A stretch of DNA of 64,000 nucleotides, taken from positions 1,240,001 to 1,304,000 of the forward strand of contig JAGMVK010000009.1 in assembly GCA_020747065.1 (NCBI GenBank). The letters run 5' to 3'. A program made the position numbers and the translations under genes. The notes below the pieces were generated by a model. It had not been told where the DNA came from. It did not search any database and saw only the letters and a list, made by a program, of their open reading frames with translations. Below, piece by piece: positions 37,263-49,581 of the stretch. The stretch comes from Cadophora sp. MPI-SDFR-AT-0126. Taxonomy: Eukaryota > Ascomycota > Leotiomycetes > Helotiales > Ploettnerulaceae. Positions within the stretch are counted from its first letter, which is position 1, and every line of letters begins with the position of its first letter.

Positions 37263-38815
37263 TTGATTGCTGGACGAATGGTTGGAGAGATGATTGATTT
37301 CGGCATTCAAGGGTTGCATATCTGGCTGGCGTTTTGAGCGCTGAGTTCCATCCTTTCTTGTTAGTCGGAGCTATATTGGTAGGAAGGTCCTACATCGTGA
37401 GCGTGGATATGCGGACATGCCATAGTCGGTAGATATCGTGGTATAGCACAGCATTGAAAAGACTTGCTTCTATTCTCTTTTCCACTCTTGTGTATTCGAG
37501 GATGTTCCTTTCTTTCAGAACCCATCCCTTCTTTCCCCTCGAATGACCGACCCCATTCGGAGTCCTGCGACTACAGGCATAAAGCGCAGTACAGTGGTTG
37601 TTAAGATAAAGACCAAACCGTAAACCTCAAACCACAAGCCTGGCAGCTTTTTACGGTGTACGGAGATGCTGCCGTAGCTGTCTATCCTTTGCGCCGGCGA
37701 GAATGATCTCCTGCCACTGTCAAGTTTCACTAGAGCGAGCCATCGCAATCCTGGACGTCGATGCCGATGCTGATGCCGACACCGATAGCTCGGGTCATGT
37801 GTTTTGTTCTTCTTTGTCTTCAATAATATATATGGTGGTATGGACTCAGAGCGAGGCAACAAACTCGGCTCGGTAAGCTCTGCCCACGCCATGCCATGCC
37901 GCTTCAACCAGGTTCCCCTCATTCTCCACAACACACTAAAATCGCATGGCTAACCGCATCTTACCCAGCTTCAGGACCTGAACCTCGCTTCGTCTCATGA
38001 TGTCTGATGTCTGAGGTCTTGTGTCTCTCGCGAACACCGAGAGCAACAACATGTGATAATGTGAAGAGGAATCCCAGTCCCCTCCCTCCCTCCCTCCCTC
38101 CCTCCCTCGCTCGCCCTCGCTCTCTGTTTCCTGCTCCGAGTCCCCTGCCCTCTCCTATTGCTGCTGCCTTCACGCACGATGATGAACCACTTCCGATTGG
38201 CCCGACAAGACAATAACCCAAACATCCCAAGACCATCCATCGCATCCTCATCCAGTCAAGAGACAAGTATTCAAGGCCCACTACAGGTTTCAAGGCCAGC
38301 CATCCAGCGACTACCAAGTACTACAGTCTACAGTAGAATGCACGTGGGATTTCATCAAATCCCTGCCCTAACTGAGCTGAGGAGCTCTCCAAACCCCTAC
38401 CTACCCCTACCTATCCTCTCCCTCTCCCCTCTGCCCCACCCCCCCAACCATGATCGCATGTCGGTGCTTGACAGTGGCCATGGCCCGATTTTCCACCGAC
38501 CCACCTGCCTTTTTGTGCTGTGCGCAATGGGTACAAGTACCGGGGATGGTCTCGTCGTTTGAGCTGGAGGGGTATTCATCAGAAAGGGCTGTGTGAGCTT
38601 TACTCCAAAATTGTAATTTCACAAGGATTGCTCTTTTGCTTTTTGTGGCGATACAGAGAGATTCCTGTGAGAGCACCCGTGAGAAAGCTTCGTTTTCGAG
38701 CTAGCGGACGGGAAAGGCTGCGGATAGTTTCGTTCCAACCACAACTCGCATTGCTCAATACGCAGAGCCCTTCACATCAGTGGTCAGGATAGCGGGGACA
38801 AAAACACCGGCGATC
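37263..38815. other. Intergenic region upstream of the P450
   Basis: 1.55 kb with the hexosaminidase 3' region at its left and the P450 promoter at its right. It contains a CCCT tandem repeat (listed separately) and CT-rich stretches near 38380-38450. No coding frame with a recognisable product. Confidence 0.5.
38078..38110. repeat. (CCCT)n tandem repeat
   Basis: About seven to eight uninterrupted CCCT units lie in the intergenic region about 700 bp upstream of the P450 start. Pyrimidine tracts are common in fungal promoters; no function is implied. Confidence 0.75.
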
Positions 38816-40604
38816 ATGATTGAAGATATACTTACTCGCGTCTCTCCCAAGACGCTGATCATAGCTGTCGTCACCATCTACTCCTTAATTAAGATCACAA
38901 CATGGATCAAGACCGAGCGAAAGATCCGGGCATTAGGTGGCCACGCAAAGAAAGTCAACACGAAGTTTCCCCTAGGTTCGTATACCAATCTTGCTCATCC
39001 AGTTTATGACCTCGTCTAAGGCCAAACAGATCTCGACCTGATAGCCAGAGCCATCAAAGCAACCATGAGCCACAAGAACCTCGAGACCTGGAACCGATGG
39101 TTCACAACCTCCACAGGAGAAAAGCGCTACACCATGGAAGCAAAGCCCGTCGGTCGTCGTCTAGTCTTTACCGCCGATCCCGAGAACATCAAAGCTATTC
39201 TAGCCACCCAGTTCACGGATTACGGCAAGGGGGAACCTTTTCATGAAGAGTGGAGTGATTTCCTGGGAGACAGTATCTTCACGACTGATCTCGACCAATG
39301 GCATTCGTCCAGACAATTGATTAGACCGCAATTCGTCAAGGACCGAGTTAGCGATCTGGATGTCTTTGAGACCCACGTCCAGGTATTGATGAAGCAGATT
39401 GTTGAAGGAGGCAAGCGATATGACGGGACGAGAGGAGGCGAGATCGATGTCAGCGATCTGTTCTTCCGGTATACATTAGACGCTGCTACGCATTTCTTGC
39501 TGGGCCGGTCGGTTGGTAGTTTGGAGTTGCCAGAGCAGGAATTTGCAGAAGCTTTTGGAGAGGTGCAGAGGGTGCAAAATATCATTGCACGAGCGGGGTA
39601 CTCATTTATCCTTGTATCTTACCATGATCCAGGACTAACCTCAACAGCCCACTTAACCCCCTCGTACCCCGATCCTCCTTCCACAAAGGCATCAAGGTCA
39701 TCAACGAGTTCGTCACACCATATATCGATCAAGCACTCAGCCTCTCGCCCGAAGAGCTAGCAACGAAGACAAAGTCGGAAGAAGGGTATACATTTCTCCA
39801 TGCTCTCGCTTCCTTCACCCGTGATCGGAAGGTTCTCCGTGATCAACTTGTCGCTGTTCTCTTAGCGGGAAGAGATACTACTGCCTCAACTTTATCTTGG
39901 ACGTTCTATGAATTGGCTCGGCATCCAGAGATAGTCAAGAAACTACGGGCTGAGATTGTGAGTCAGGTTGGGTTGGACCGACCACCTACGTATGCGGATT
40001 TGAAGGGGATGAAGTACTTGCAGGTGAGTCTTATTGAGCCCCCCTTCCGCCAACCTGGTTCAACAGAGCGAAGCGAGCTCGAGACAAAATTAACACCCGA
40101 CAGAACGTCATGAACGAAACGCTCCGCCTCTACCCCGTCGTCCCCTTCAACGTCCGTCTCGCTCTAAAAGACACCACGCTCCCCCACGGGGGTGGTCCCG
40201 ACGGTCTCTCCCCCATCGGTATCCTCAAAGACACACCCATCGGCTACTCCACGCTCCTCATGCAACGACGAGCCGACCTCACACCTCCAATGCCCCACCC
40301 AACCTCTCCCTCCTCGCCCCCAATCACAGTCCTGGACTTTGTCCCCGAGCGCTGGCAAAGCTGGCAGCCGAAGCCGTGGACCTATATACCGTTTAATGGT
40401 GGCCCAAGGATTTGTATAGGGCAGCAATTTGCCCTGACCGAGATGGGCTATACTATTGTGAGGTTGTTGCAGCGGTTTGAGAAAGTGGAGAACTTTATGG
40501 GGAGTGTGGATGGTGGGGATCCGTGCTTGAAGGCCGAGATCGTGTTGCAGCCAGGGCAGGGGGTTAGGGTTGGATTTGTGGAGAGTGAGAAGGGCGGATT
40601 ATGA
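38816..40604 (+). CDS. Cytochrome P450, CYP52-like
   Basis: Membrane-bound heme monooxygenase. Four exons, 38816-38975, 39021-39597, 39648-40023 and 40104-40604, join without phase conflict to give 537 aa. An N-terminal hydrophobic anchor (ILTRVSPKTLIIAVVTIYSLI) is followed by the P450 body. The I-helix oxygen-binding motif is AGRDTTAS (about 319), the ExxR pair is in NETLRLYP (about 375), and the heme-binding motif is FNGGPRICIGQQFA with its Cys near 474. The pattern LYPVVPFNVR and the region after the signature resemble the CYP52/CYP539 group, many of which hydroxylate alkanes or fatty acids at the terminal carbon. The substrate is therefore a guess from family. No partner reductase or biosynthetic cluster is next to it. 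Confidence 0.9.
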
Positions 40605-41074
40605 TTGAAGTAAAGAGATAAGGCTTAGGTGGGGTTAGAAGGACGAAAATATGATTTGGGTCGGGTCAGGATGGATTGGGATGGGACGACGGAACGACCA
40701 GCTCGGTTGACTTTCGGATGTTTTGGATGTCCGGATATGAACTCGACAACGAGACCGGATAGTGAGTGTTGATCACTACATGCAAGAATGCAATTTTATC
40801 ATCCAACCTATCATTTTCTATTTTTTAAAGCGATAAGAATGATTCCCTCACTTCCTCTCGAAGTCCTCAAAGGCTCCCAGTAATCTTTAAACATCAGGGA
40901 GTCCGGCACCAATCGCTTCCACCATTCATCCCAAGATCCAAACCAGACCAAACCACCATTGCCATTCCCAACATCCATCGCGTCCGTATACTTACTGTAC
41001 CCAAAACAATCAGCTATGGATCTCTCCTCTCGCAACCCTTTCCGCTACGCAACGGAGATAAAAACACCACTCAC
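40605..41074. other. Convergent intergenic region
   Basis: Lies between the 3' ends of the P450 (+) and the small secreted protein locus (-). A 74-codon minus-strand ORF at 40811-41035 follows a possible acceptor and may be untranslated or a tail exon of the neighbouring locus; it has no recognisable content. Confidence 0.45.
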
Positions 41075-41546
41075 AGCAACTACAGGCGTAGTACTCAAAC
41101 CGCACTTCTCCCCCGCCACAGTCAGCGTAGCACCATAGTACCTCCACACATTCTGAATGCTAGCATCCGCGCATGCCAGGCAGTGTAGTCAATCAAGAAA
41201 GCAATATCCACGCAGGGTGAGGCGCCGCGGCTGAGTGTTACGGCCGTGCCTATGTATCGTATGGAGAAGGTGAGCACATGTTCTGTGCATAGCAGGTGTT
41301 AAGAAATAGGATGAGCATGACGAAGGAATAAAGTTGGAAGATGATATGCAAGTCAAGGGAGAGGTGGGAGAGACCGAAAGGTTACGAACCACAAGCTAGA
41401 TGGCACGCATAGAGTGGTGTCCCAGGTTTTTGACGAGCGAGGATATTGGAGTGGAATATATCAAGTGCGGTGTCTGAGGGAAGGGCGGTTGCGGATGTGA
41501 GGGCAAGGAAACTTGCTAATGCTAGGAGGGGCCGGAGAGAGACCAT
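41075..41546 (-). pseudogene. Small secreted Cys protein, frameshifted
   Basis: Exon 1 (41546-41390) starts with a signal peptide (MVSLRPLLALASFLALTSAT) and ends with the paired Cys segment YACHLACG. After an intron, exon 2 begins at about 41249 and reads in frame through CVDIAF and LIDYTA. There the frame is lost: the expected continuation CLACADAS, VWRYYGA and GEKCGL is present but in another frame. This Cys arrangement with a WxYYG motif is common among small secreted proteins of plant-associated and saprobic ascomycetes. The break could be a real small deletion, an assembly error, or an intron I failed to see. As read, the product stops about fifteen residues after the break. A GTGAGT donor at about 41074 may precede a last exon. 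Confidence 0.5.
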
Positions 41547-44169
41547 TTTGAGGAACGAATGGGTGCGAGGTTGGTTGTGTGGACTGGTTTGGAGTAAAGT
41601 AGGAGAGGATAGTTGCGGGGTATTCGTTGAGGGAAGAATAGGGAGTGTCAAGGACATCACTGGTGCTTTTAGGCTACTTATACAGAAGCAGGAGCTCGAT
41701 CATTCCCCTACCTCGGACTATACGCCTAATCAATCAAGACCCAAGAAACAAAAAGAAGCGATCTCGGAGTCTATTTGTCTTATACATCCGTAGAGATTCT
41801 AGGCATTTTCTCAGCAAAGTCAAACTCGATCCCATGCGTAATCTCCTGACCACCATGCAAGCATGTCAGAAAAGCTCGACACTGCAGCCAAGGCCGATAC
41901 GCTTCCGCACCCAGATTTCTAGCTGGATTTAAAGTTATCAGATCAAATCAATGTGGGCCTTGAAGGGAAAGACACACGAGGATCAGTCAGAAACTCCGAT
42001 CAGATTAGATTAGATCCTCGGGGTGGATACCGGGGACGGCTTGATGGGGAATGGTAGACGAGTAGGAGGCTTGGCTGTCGGGCTGTTTTAGCATGACAGG
42101 TCAAGAATGGAGCTGGATCCTGCCGTAGGAAGCTCGGATGGCTCGGAGGAAGAGGCAAAGGACGAAAAGTTGTTCGTCGTGCTCAGAGAACTTGGGGGAT
42201 AGAGATCATTGAGGATTGCCATTGGGATACATCACTTGTTTCAATCAGTCACAATTTCCTTTAACAGAAAAGCCCCCGGGACCCATACTATCTTCTATGC
42301 ACCCCATTTGGGCTGAGTTTATATCTGCGTATTTTTGCGGGCGAATAATACGGTTTGCTTGGCTTGGTTCAATTCGAGTTCGCTTAGGCCCCTGAAACAT
42401 TTTTTTTTTCAAGGACCTGAAAGGGTGCTGGGCCATTGACGCCGAAAACGATGCAGTCAGAAAATAAATCCCAGAAAGCAATTGGCAAACCATTGATCTA
42501 TGATGATGTAACTAAAGCAGTGTTTTCTTTGGGATCCATGGTTGATCAAGCGATTCCCTCAGCACTTGACACGCAAGGACAATCTGTTTGTGGTGGATAA
42601 CGAAACATTGGAAATTTAAGCGAGACAGCCCAGAATTTTGACAATAGTGTCGCAAAATGACAGCAAATGGACTGACGACAATGAAGTTTCAACTCTGGTG
42701 GGCGTACAACATCCTCACTGAGTAATTACAGTATGTTCGGCATGAGGAACCTCGGAGACGAACAGTCGACAGCTTTCCAGCTTTCATACGTTCGCCTGCC
42801 AGACTACCAGCTACCGCAGCAGGCACAGCGCGCACGACTGGACAAAGAATGTGCCAACTCCCCTTCGATAATTCAAAATAATCAGGGACCTTGAAGATCA
42901 TACATTCACATACCTTCTCAGGGAGCCAGGTCTCTCTAGGGACCAATTCACCCGACCATCAATCCAGCAGTGACAATGTTGTGTGTTCACTTGCCAGGGC
43001 AAGTTGCTTCTTCCGCGCAACAACTCCAAGTAGCGCAGACTGTCAATATTTCAGATAATGATCTTTGTTATTTCAGAGAAACTGGAGTGAGTTGAAAGAG
43101 GCGCTCCCGCTGCGCGGAAATCTGTGAGAGCTGAGATCCTGAGGCTCACGGGTATCTTTCGCTCATCGCCATGTCAGGACTAGTAAATACTGTGATTGTG
43201 AGGCACAAGCTTTCCTTGAAGCAAAGCTCCCTTTTTTCAAGTAACTTTGCAGATTAATCTGAATCGCTTAAGCTTCTTCGCGAAGCTTCGGCGATTTGTC
43301 ATTGGTCCCTGAGGAGCGAGTGAGGTCTAGAGCGCAGCGTGATATAACTTTTCGCTCAGCTAGATCTCATCTGTTCAAATTTCTGTGTGAATCGTGAAAT
43401 TAGGTGAATGGCTTACAGTGCTCGGTACGATTGCAGACATCAGGTGAAGAATGACTCTTCCAAGTGCATCGAAATCATAGCGGTTCCCTACACATGACTA
43501 CTTTAGAGGGAAAAATGCCTTAGTAGGGCCAAGCATCCAATGAACAGATTGAGTACCATGATATTGGTATCGCTAGTGAGTCACAGAAACTGCAACATCA
43601 GAGCTTTCCATGAGAAAGAGGGAAGCAGAAGCAGACCCGGTGAAATGACAGAGTGAAGTATTGCTAGTACGATGCAACAGCGCATCGCACCGTTAGCACA
43701 ATTGCGTTTTGAAGATTAGATTTTCTCAATGTTTCACCTGGAACGGTTTTTCGATGAGGTGAAATATACACAGCAAATGAGGAGACATTTTTACCACATA
43801 TTGTAAAAGCCCAAGGTCACGCGCCCATAATTTCACCTGACCAACGTGAGACTCACTCCTACTCATGCGATATCGATGGACTGTTGAGCACCAACTATCT
43901 CTGACAGGACAGTCAGGGGAGGCTTCAGAAGGACAACAAATATTTGAACTCGCTGGAAAGTATCCAGATCCGATGACGGACTGTTCAACTCGACTTTTTC
44001 TTCAAGTGGTCAAGGCTTCATTGTAATGGAGGTATACCGTTCATGCAGACGTGTTCGCCATTGTAGACAAGCCACATGCATTCTTGGTCTATTTCTCTCT
44101 AAGTGCGCAAGAAGTCTAACGCCAGATATCCAACGCCATTTTCGCCCGCCAATCCCCAGTAGCGACCAT
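41547..44169. other. Long intergenic region, no gene seen
   Basis: 2.6 kb without a supported gene. A minus-strand frame at 42689-42946 contains a possible GTATGT donor but could not be extended into a model. Three copies of TTTCACCT or its complement lie at 43732-43739, 43757-43764 (inverted) and 43831-43838. The AT content is moderate, with no RIP signature. Confidence 0.45.
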
Positions 44170-45934
44170 TTATTTAACGCCGAAGCAAGCCCGAACAGCA
44201 GCACCGAATCTCTCAATAGCTTCGGTCATCTTATCCTCAGCAGCAGCTGCGAACGTTGCTCTGAAGAACATCTCTGTCTGGACAAAGCCAGCACGCTCGG
44301 CAACGAACCAGCTGCCCTTGCTGACTAGTACACCTTTGTCAACTGCTGCGAGAAAGATTTCTTCTTCAATTTCTGAAAGAGTTTTCGATTTGGCGTGTGG
44401 ATGTAGATGCCAATCGACCTTGAGCCAGAGCTAGGCTTATCAGTTTGGGTCAAGGGGGAGTGACAGGAGGCGTGACTTACAAACATGCCTGCGGCGGGAG
44501 GATTCCATGAAACCACTTCCTTTGGCAGATTCTTCTCACAAGCGGCGAGAATGACGTCTCTTCGCCTCGTGTACACCATACGGAGGTTGATCAGCCACTT
44601 GAAATAGCCATCGTGGCCCCAGTGCTCATCCAACAACTTAAACAAGACCATCTGGGAGATTCCGCTAGGGTTCTGGACAGAGCATTCGTTGGCACGTGTA
44701 AATCGTTCGATGACTTGCTCAGAAGCGGTGACCCATCCAACTCGTGTACCTGGTGCAATGACCTTGGAGAAGCTGTCCATTCGCATGACTCGTCCATCGA
44801 CATCCATGCTGAGGTAGGTTGGAACGAGAGATTTGAGAAATTCCTCGTTGTTAGCTGGTGGAGGCACATCTGGAGAGTCAGGTCCAGTATATGGCTGCAT
44901 TTGGAGGAAGTAGTATGGTTCATCTTCGAAAATATAGAGGTCATGCTTTTGGGCGATCTTGTAGATCTCTCTTCGACGAGTAAATGACTGGGTGGCTCCC
45001 GTGGGATTTTGACCAGAGGGGACGATGTATAGGACAAATGGCTTGCGGGCTCCTCTTGCTTTCTCGTCCCAGTTGGACAGAATGTCGTCCAAACTTTTGG
45101 GCAGGAGGCCTTCAGCATCCATAGCTACACCAATAAAGCCAACTCCCAACGCAGCAGCTGTCTCGACTGCAGACGCAAACGCATAATCTTCTGACAAGAT
45201 AAAGTCTCCTCTTTCGCAGAACATTCGTAGGGCAATATCCAGCGCAGATGTGCTACCGACACTAAGAGCGCATTGCCAATCTGCATATGCTGGGTTGCAC
45301 ACAATTTCCGTGTGTTCAGTAACAAAACGGATCATCTGTGCCGAACCCGTACCCAGGGCATAATTCAACGCGATAGACAGATCATATACGCCATTATCCG
45401 TTTCGGTAACATCATATTTCCCAGCCTTCAGTATTGTGCCATTTTGTTTCGTTTCGGCTTCGGAAAAGTGGGGGACGGTTGGGACTTTGACATTGATTTC
45501 TTCGATAGGGAAGTTCTCTGCCAGCGGAAGGCCGCCACCGAGGGTGATCAAGCCTGGTTTACTGAGATATTTTGCTGCTCCTTTCAAGCTGGAGGGTTGC
45601 CTTGCTTTGGCTTCAACGCTGAGGTAGTCTGCGAAAAATTAATAGTGACCAGGAGAGGGTTGGACAGGGTGACGAACGGTCCCATCGTTTCGCTTTAGGC
45701 TTTCCAGTGTTCTGAAGGGATTAGCCATTGCCATTCAATGAGGGAGTTGTAACAAACAGGAGTTTTGAATAGGTCACTGCTTGTTGGAGCAGCAGTCTTT
45801 GCGACTAGTCTGCCTGCTTTGATACGTCTTGCGGCAACGGCTTTGACTGTCAACGGGTTAGGGAGGACGATTGCCTCTGTATCAGTGATGGCCTCGGATT
45901 CGAATCCATTCGTAATTGCAGATGGCGGGGCCAT
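44170..45934 (-). CDS. ARO8: Aromatic amino acid aminotransferase (Aro8 type)
   Basis: PLP-dependent fold-type I transaminase that interconverts aromatic 2-oxo acids and phenylalanine, tyrosine or tryptophan; relatives also act on 2-aminoadipate and kynurenine. Exons 45934-45758, 45712-45679, 45628-44481 and 44430-44170 join in phase to give 539 aa. Exon 2 is only 34 nt and restores the linker KPKAKRWDHYLS that precedes the conserved SLKGAAKYLSKPGLITLGGG start of the catalytic domain. The PLP-binding lysine is in DSFSKVIAPGTRVGW (about residue 356), with the upstream FEDEPYY segment that contacts the cofactor. The C-terminal exon contains SKGSWFVAE. Length and motifs match Aro8/Aro9-like fungal enzymes. 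Confidence 0.92.
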
Positions 45935-47287
45935 GTTGGAGTGAGAGAATGAGTATGAATATGCAGGAGAGATAGAACGGAAGTATCAAAGAAATTGAGA
46001 CTTATGAGGGAATGTGGAGTCGCACTATTCAATAATGGATGTCTGTCAAGCAGGTGTCAAGTCCAGGGCGCGAATGTATCTGTACAATCGGAGTCCGCTA
46101 TTCTGCAAGCCAAGAGCACACGGCATGAACAGGGCTTGTGAGCGAGTGAGTGGAAACAAGCAACAAGAATGAAGCTAAAAGGAAGGATATCTGCTGTCAT
46201 TCGATGCTTGTTTGTAGTCATAGACAGCCCTTTGTGGTAAGGAAATCCACACATTCCGAGCTCCTAGATCTCCTATCGATAGCGATAGGCCGAAGATAAG
46301 CGTACATTGCATAAGCGAGCGCCGATGCTCCGATCCTCGGCCATTGGAGGTCGGATTGTATTGTACTGTTTACATCACTAGTTTACCTTACCCTACCATT
46401 GGCCGCTGGGCTGAACTGTACCTGACCTGAGTCTTATGTTGTGTTCCACGAGCCAAAGGAGAGAGAGATTCGGCTCATAAGACGAAGCTCTCGATTGGCT
46501 TCGATAGGCTTCGGCTCTCAGATAGGTTGTAGACAGCGCATTTTCGCGAAGGTAACATCAAATCTACTAACAGTGGGTTCTCCAGCAGTCAAGATATTTA
46601 CCCCGCCAGCCCGCCTCCGCTATCGTCTTGGAGATCAGCTGTAATACATGCAAAATACCACCCGTAAAGACGACTTGGCTTGATATCTCATGAGGGGCAG
46701 CAGCCTTTCTGAGAAATCCGCTGCAATCAAGCAATGATGCAATTGAGAAGAGTCAGACAAGTGAAATTCCGTACTTAAATCTGCAACAGACATAAACATG
46801 GCTGATGAATATCAAGGTCGTCAGGTGGTCGATTCAATGTTCCAGGGGAGATTGTGGTGTGAAAAAGTCCTGATTGCTGCTAACTGCTAATTTCTTATGA
46901 GGCGACCCTTCCCTTAATTGCGCGATTGCATTGAGGAAGTAAATTTGTTTTCGTGCAATTGAAGAAGTAGGGAAAATAGGGAGCGTCGCTTAGGAGCAAA
47001 CAACGAGCAAGTAGCGCTGTGGACATTCATCATCAGCCGGGAGCCGAACATGTACCAAAAAAAATAAACACCTCCCCTCACATAACAGAGCCCTGCGAGT
47101 AAAAAGATACTCGCTTTTTAGAGAATCACAGTAGATGGGGACTTTCAAGTCGTTTGCAACCGCACGCACATATGTTTACAAATCTGACACCTCCTGTAGC
47201 CAAAACTTGTAAATTTCTCGCAGCATGATAGAGGGAGAAAATTACAAAAGCTGAAGAAGCTTCCAGTGATGGAAACCTCGGGAATTG
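45935..47287. other. Intergenic region, no gene seen
   Basis: Upstream region of the aminotransferase followed by unremarkable sequence to the tRNA gene. Short palindromic stretches occur near 46270 (CTATCGATAGCGATAGG) but no gene. Runs of A near 47238-47249, read as T runs on the minus strand, lie about 40 nt beyond the tRNA and could end RNA polymerase III transcription. Confidence 0.5.
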
Positions 47288-47379
47288 AGCCCGAGGTGGG
47301 GCTCGAACCCACGACCTTGAGGTGTTCTAATGAACGATTTCATAAGAGCCACACGCTCTACCGATTGAGCTACCCGGGC
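47288..47379 (-). tRNA. tRNA-Lys (CUU) with intron
   Basis: Read on the minus strand the gene folds as a tRNA: a 7-bp acceptor stem beginning GCCCGGG, a D arm GCTC/GAGC, an anticodon loop CTCTTA with CUU at positions 34-36, and a T arm GTGGG-TTCGAGC-CCCAC. The total of 92 nt is 19 nt more than the mature length, which fits an intron just 3' of the anticodon. Lys identity comes from the anticodon and the overall likeness to other fungal tRNA-Lys(CUU) genes. The anticodon stem has one T-T mismatch (29:41), so a weakened or decaying copy is possible. The discriminator base is T, as in yeast tRNA-Lys. Confidence 0.85.
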
Positions 47380-47995
47380 AGGGTAGTTTTGTGAACGATG
47401 AAAAATTTGTGCTTATTCAGCTTATTATTAGAACTAGTAAAAGTAAAAATTTTGCGGCAATGAGCATGGGCACGGGAAGGACCAGCAAACCGAGCCAATG
47501 CATGAAGCACAATGCCACTTTTCTGCTGGGCCTTTCCCTTCATTATAACACCAAGCCCAAACTTGACGTTCAGCTCACTCTCAAAGTTCTGGCTATCTTA
47601 AACTGGATGTGATTCGAAGCCACTCACTTCCGAACAATGTGTAGTATAAAACAATGATTAGATGGGGTATATGAGCGAAACTAAGCTAACTTGACGAGCA
47701 CGGCGCTGCACTGGGCTTGGCTGCAGAATAATACGTGATATCCATCGTATTTAGAAGAGGTCAATACCACAACGGAAGAAGCGAGTTGTCATCATGACAC
47801 AACTTGGTCCCTATTCGTCTAAAATATGGAGACCACGAGTCTTTCCCTAAATTGTGGAATCTCTCACGCTAGCTGCTCCAACAACAGTAGCACCGATGAT
47901 TTCCACTATACTTAACTCCACCCCTGCCAATTGTACCAGTAAACTCGCCTTCATAGTACAGTGGGCCATTGAGTGTGTATAGAATCAAGCAAAAT
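47380..47995. other. Intergenic region
   Basis: Holds the tRNA upstream region and the 3' side of the minus-strand gene ending at 47996. A possible alternative last exon of that gene (about 47913-47946, after a GTAAAT donor at 47998) would encode a short aromatic-rich tail. Otherwise nothing seen. Confidence 0.45.
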
Positions 47996-49361
47996 TTACC
48001 CTGTGGGAAACTGGTCGTCAAGCTCGCCTTTGAAGTTCTGAAATTTATTGCCGTGGATGCGCACTTGGATTCTCTGTTCGTCGTTGTATAGCCATCCTGG
48101 ATTCTTTGGCCTGTGGGATTGTTAGCTCAAATGATTCTAAATGGTGATGGAACCGTATCCTGCTTGACGCTTCTGAGCTAACTAGCTTCATATTCGTCTG
48201 AGAAGATGTGGCATCTACTTGTATGATTGATTTACTAATGCTGTGTTCAAAGCGCTTGACCGCAGAGACGAGAAAGCTCTGGGGAGCAGACCCGTCAAAA
48301 CCTGCGCCATTTAGAGAAGCCACAAAAGATTTAATTATCTCGATGTCACGGCGCCCTGAATTGACTGCAACTCGTGTTACGGACAGCTTCGTCTTGAGCA
48401 GTAATCTGAATCACTAATCTGACAACATGGCCATCGATCCGTGACAGTTGTAACGGCCATGACACAATCCACGACGTCGCTCTCATATGGCGCATTTACT
48501 GAAGTTTTGAAAGCTGAAGTGACGATTATATACCAATGATCGAGACGAAAGAGGGTGTTGAGACATGGAGTAAGTAGTCCCTTCTCGCCTCGCTTAATCA
48601 TGCACAACACAAGTGAAGCGAATGCCACTGTCGACATTTTCGCTGACACAACTCGTACAGCGATTGCAGCAGTTCCTAGAACCGAAGTGCTATTAATCGG
48701 GTGCGCAGATCTATGTATGGAGTCAGTTGATCTCCCTATTATATAGCTGTCTTTCAAGTCTATCTTGAAATATTCTCCAGCTGACACAAACTTCAGACTC
48801 GAAATTCCAGGACGATACGATACCAGCCTGTTTCATTTTACAGTCGCAAAGATCGTAACAGCCGCAGACAAAGCCAGTGTTGATGGCAGGAAAGTCTTCG
48901 TGGGATTGGGTGGGCTTGAGCCGAGACCAGATCTGCTCGGAGAGTTTGTGAAGAGGCACCTCTCCATGAGGTTCGCTATGGCTATGGCTAGTAGAGATCT
49001 TGCACTTCTATTAGCAGGTATGAGTAAGCAAGCTACGCCAATGAAGGGGATCTCAACCCTTTTATAAACCGCGTAAAATGTAGTAATCTTCGCTTGAAGC
49101 AAGATACTGACTTCCGAATGATGCGATGGAACGTTCAGTGTCTTGGCAATAAATGGTACGAGAAGTTTGATGGCCACGAGCAAGTCCACGGTGGAGCTAC
49201 TCGGCGCCCACCAAACTGTGGTGACAGCGTATCCAACAATCGACACCTGATATGAAATGTCTCTCACCGCAGAATAGTTCCCACTCATCGCTGTGATTTG
49301 TGTGACTTGACTCGAGAGGGATCGGGAGGAGACCAGGCTGCCATATGCAAAGTGGAGACAT
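47996..49361 (-). CDS. Unrecognised six-exon protein (349 aa)
   Basis: I do not recognise the family. The gene was assembled from splice motifs: 49361-49268, 49215-49112, 49004-48788, 48735-48427, 48364-48154, 48110-47996. Every junction keeps the frame (phases 1, 0, 1, 1, 2), which is unlikely by chance over six exons. An in-frame TAG directly precedes the ATG. Features seen: a hydrophobic segment in exon 2 (VDLLVAIKLLVPFIA); a Cys-rich stretch in exon 3 (GFVCGCYDLCDCK); a second hydrophobic stretch in exon 4; and a well-formed C-terminal part with RRDIEIIKSFVASLNGAGF and RIQVRIHGNKFQNFKGEL. The stop may be shifted if a GTAAAT donor at the end of exon 6 is used. No overlap with repeats; base composition like its neighbours. 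Confidence 0.55.
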
Positions 49362-49581
49362 CTATTGATGTGGTCGTCGTTGGCCGGCAATGCCGGATTA
49401 CCTCACAAACCGTTCTAAGGAGAAGTGAAACAAAGCTCGAGTGTTGTTTGCTATCCTCGCGCATATGATATTCCGATACATGCCCAGAGGAATTTCTACC
49501 GCTAGCTCAACCGAAAACCTCAAATCCGATGCCACAGGCACGTACAGGTGATGAAAGCCGATCATCAAGTATCCAAGATCC

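Noticed and set aside
37263..38815. Possible biosynthetic cluster of hexosaminidase, P450 and aminotransferase
   Set aside because: No backbone synthase, transporter or pathway regulator is present, and the genes belong to unrelated processes.
42689..42946. 85-codon minus-strand ORF with a GTATGT inside
   Set aside because: No in-phase acceptor leading to a sensible continuation was found, and the protein is not recognisable.
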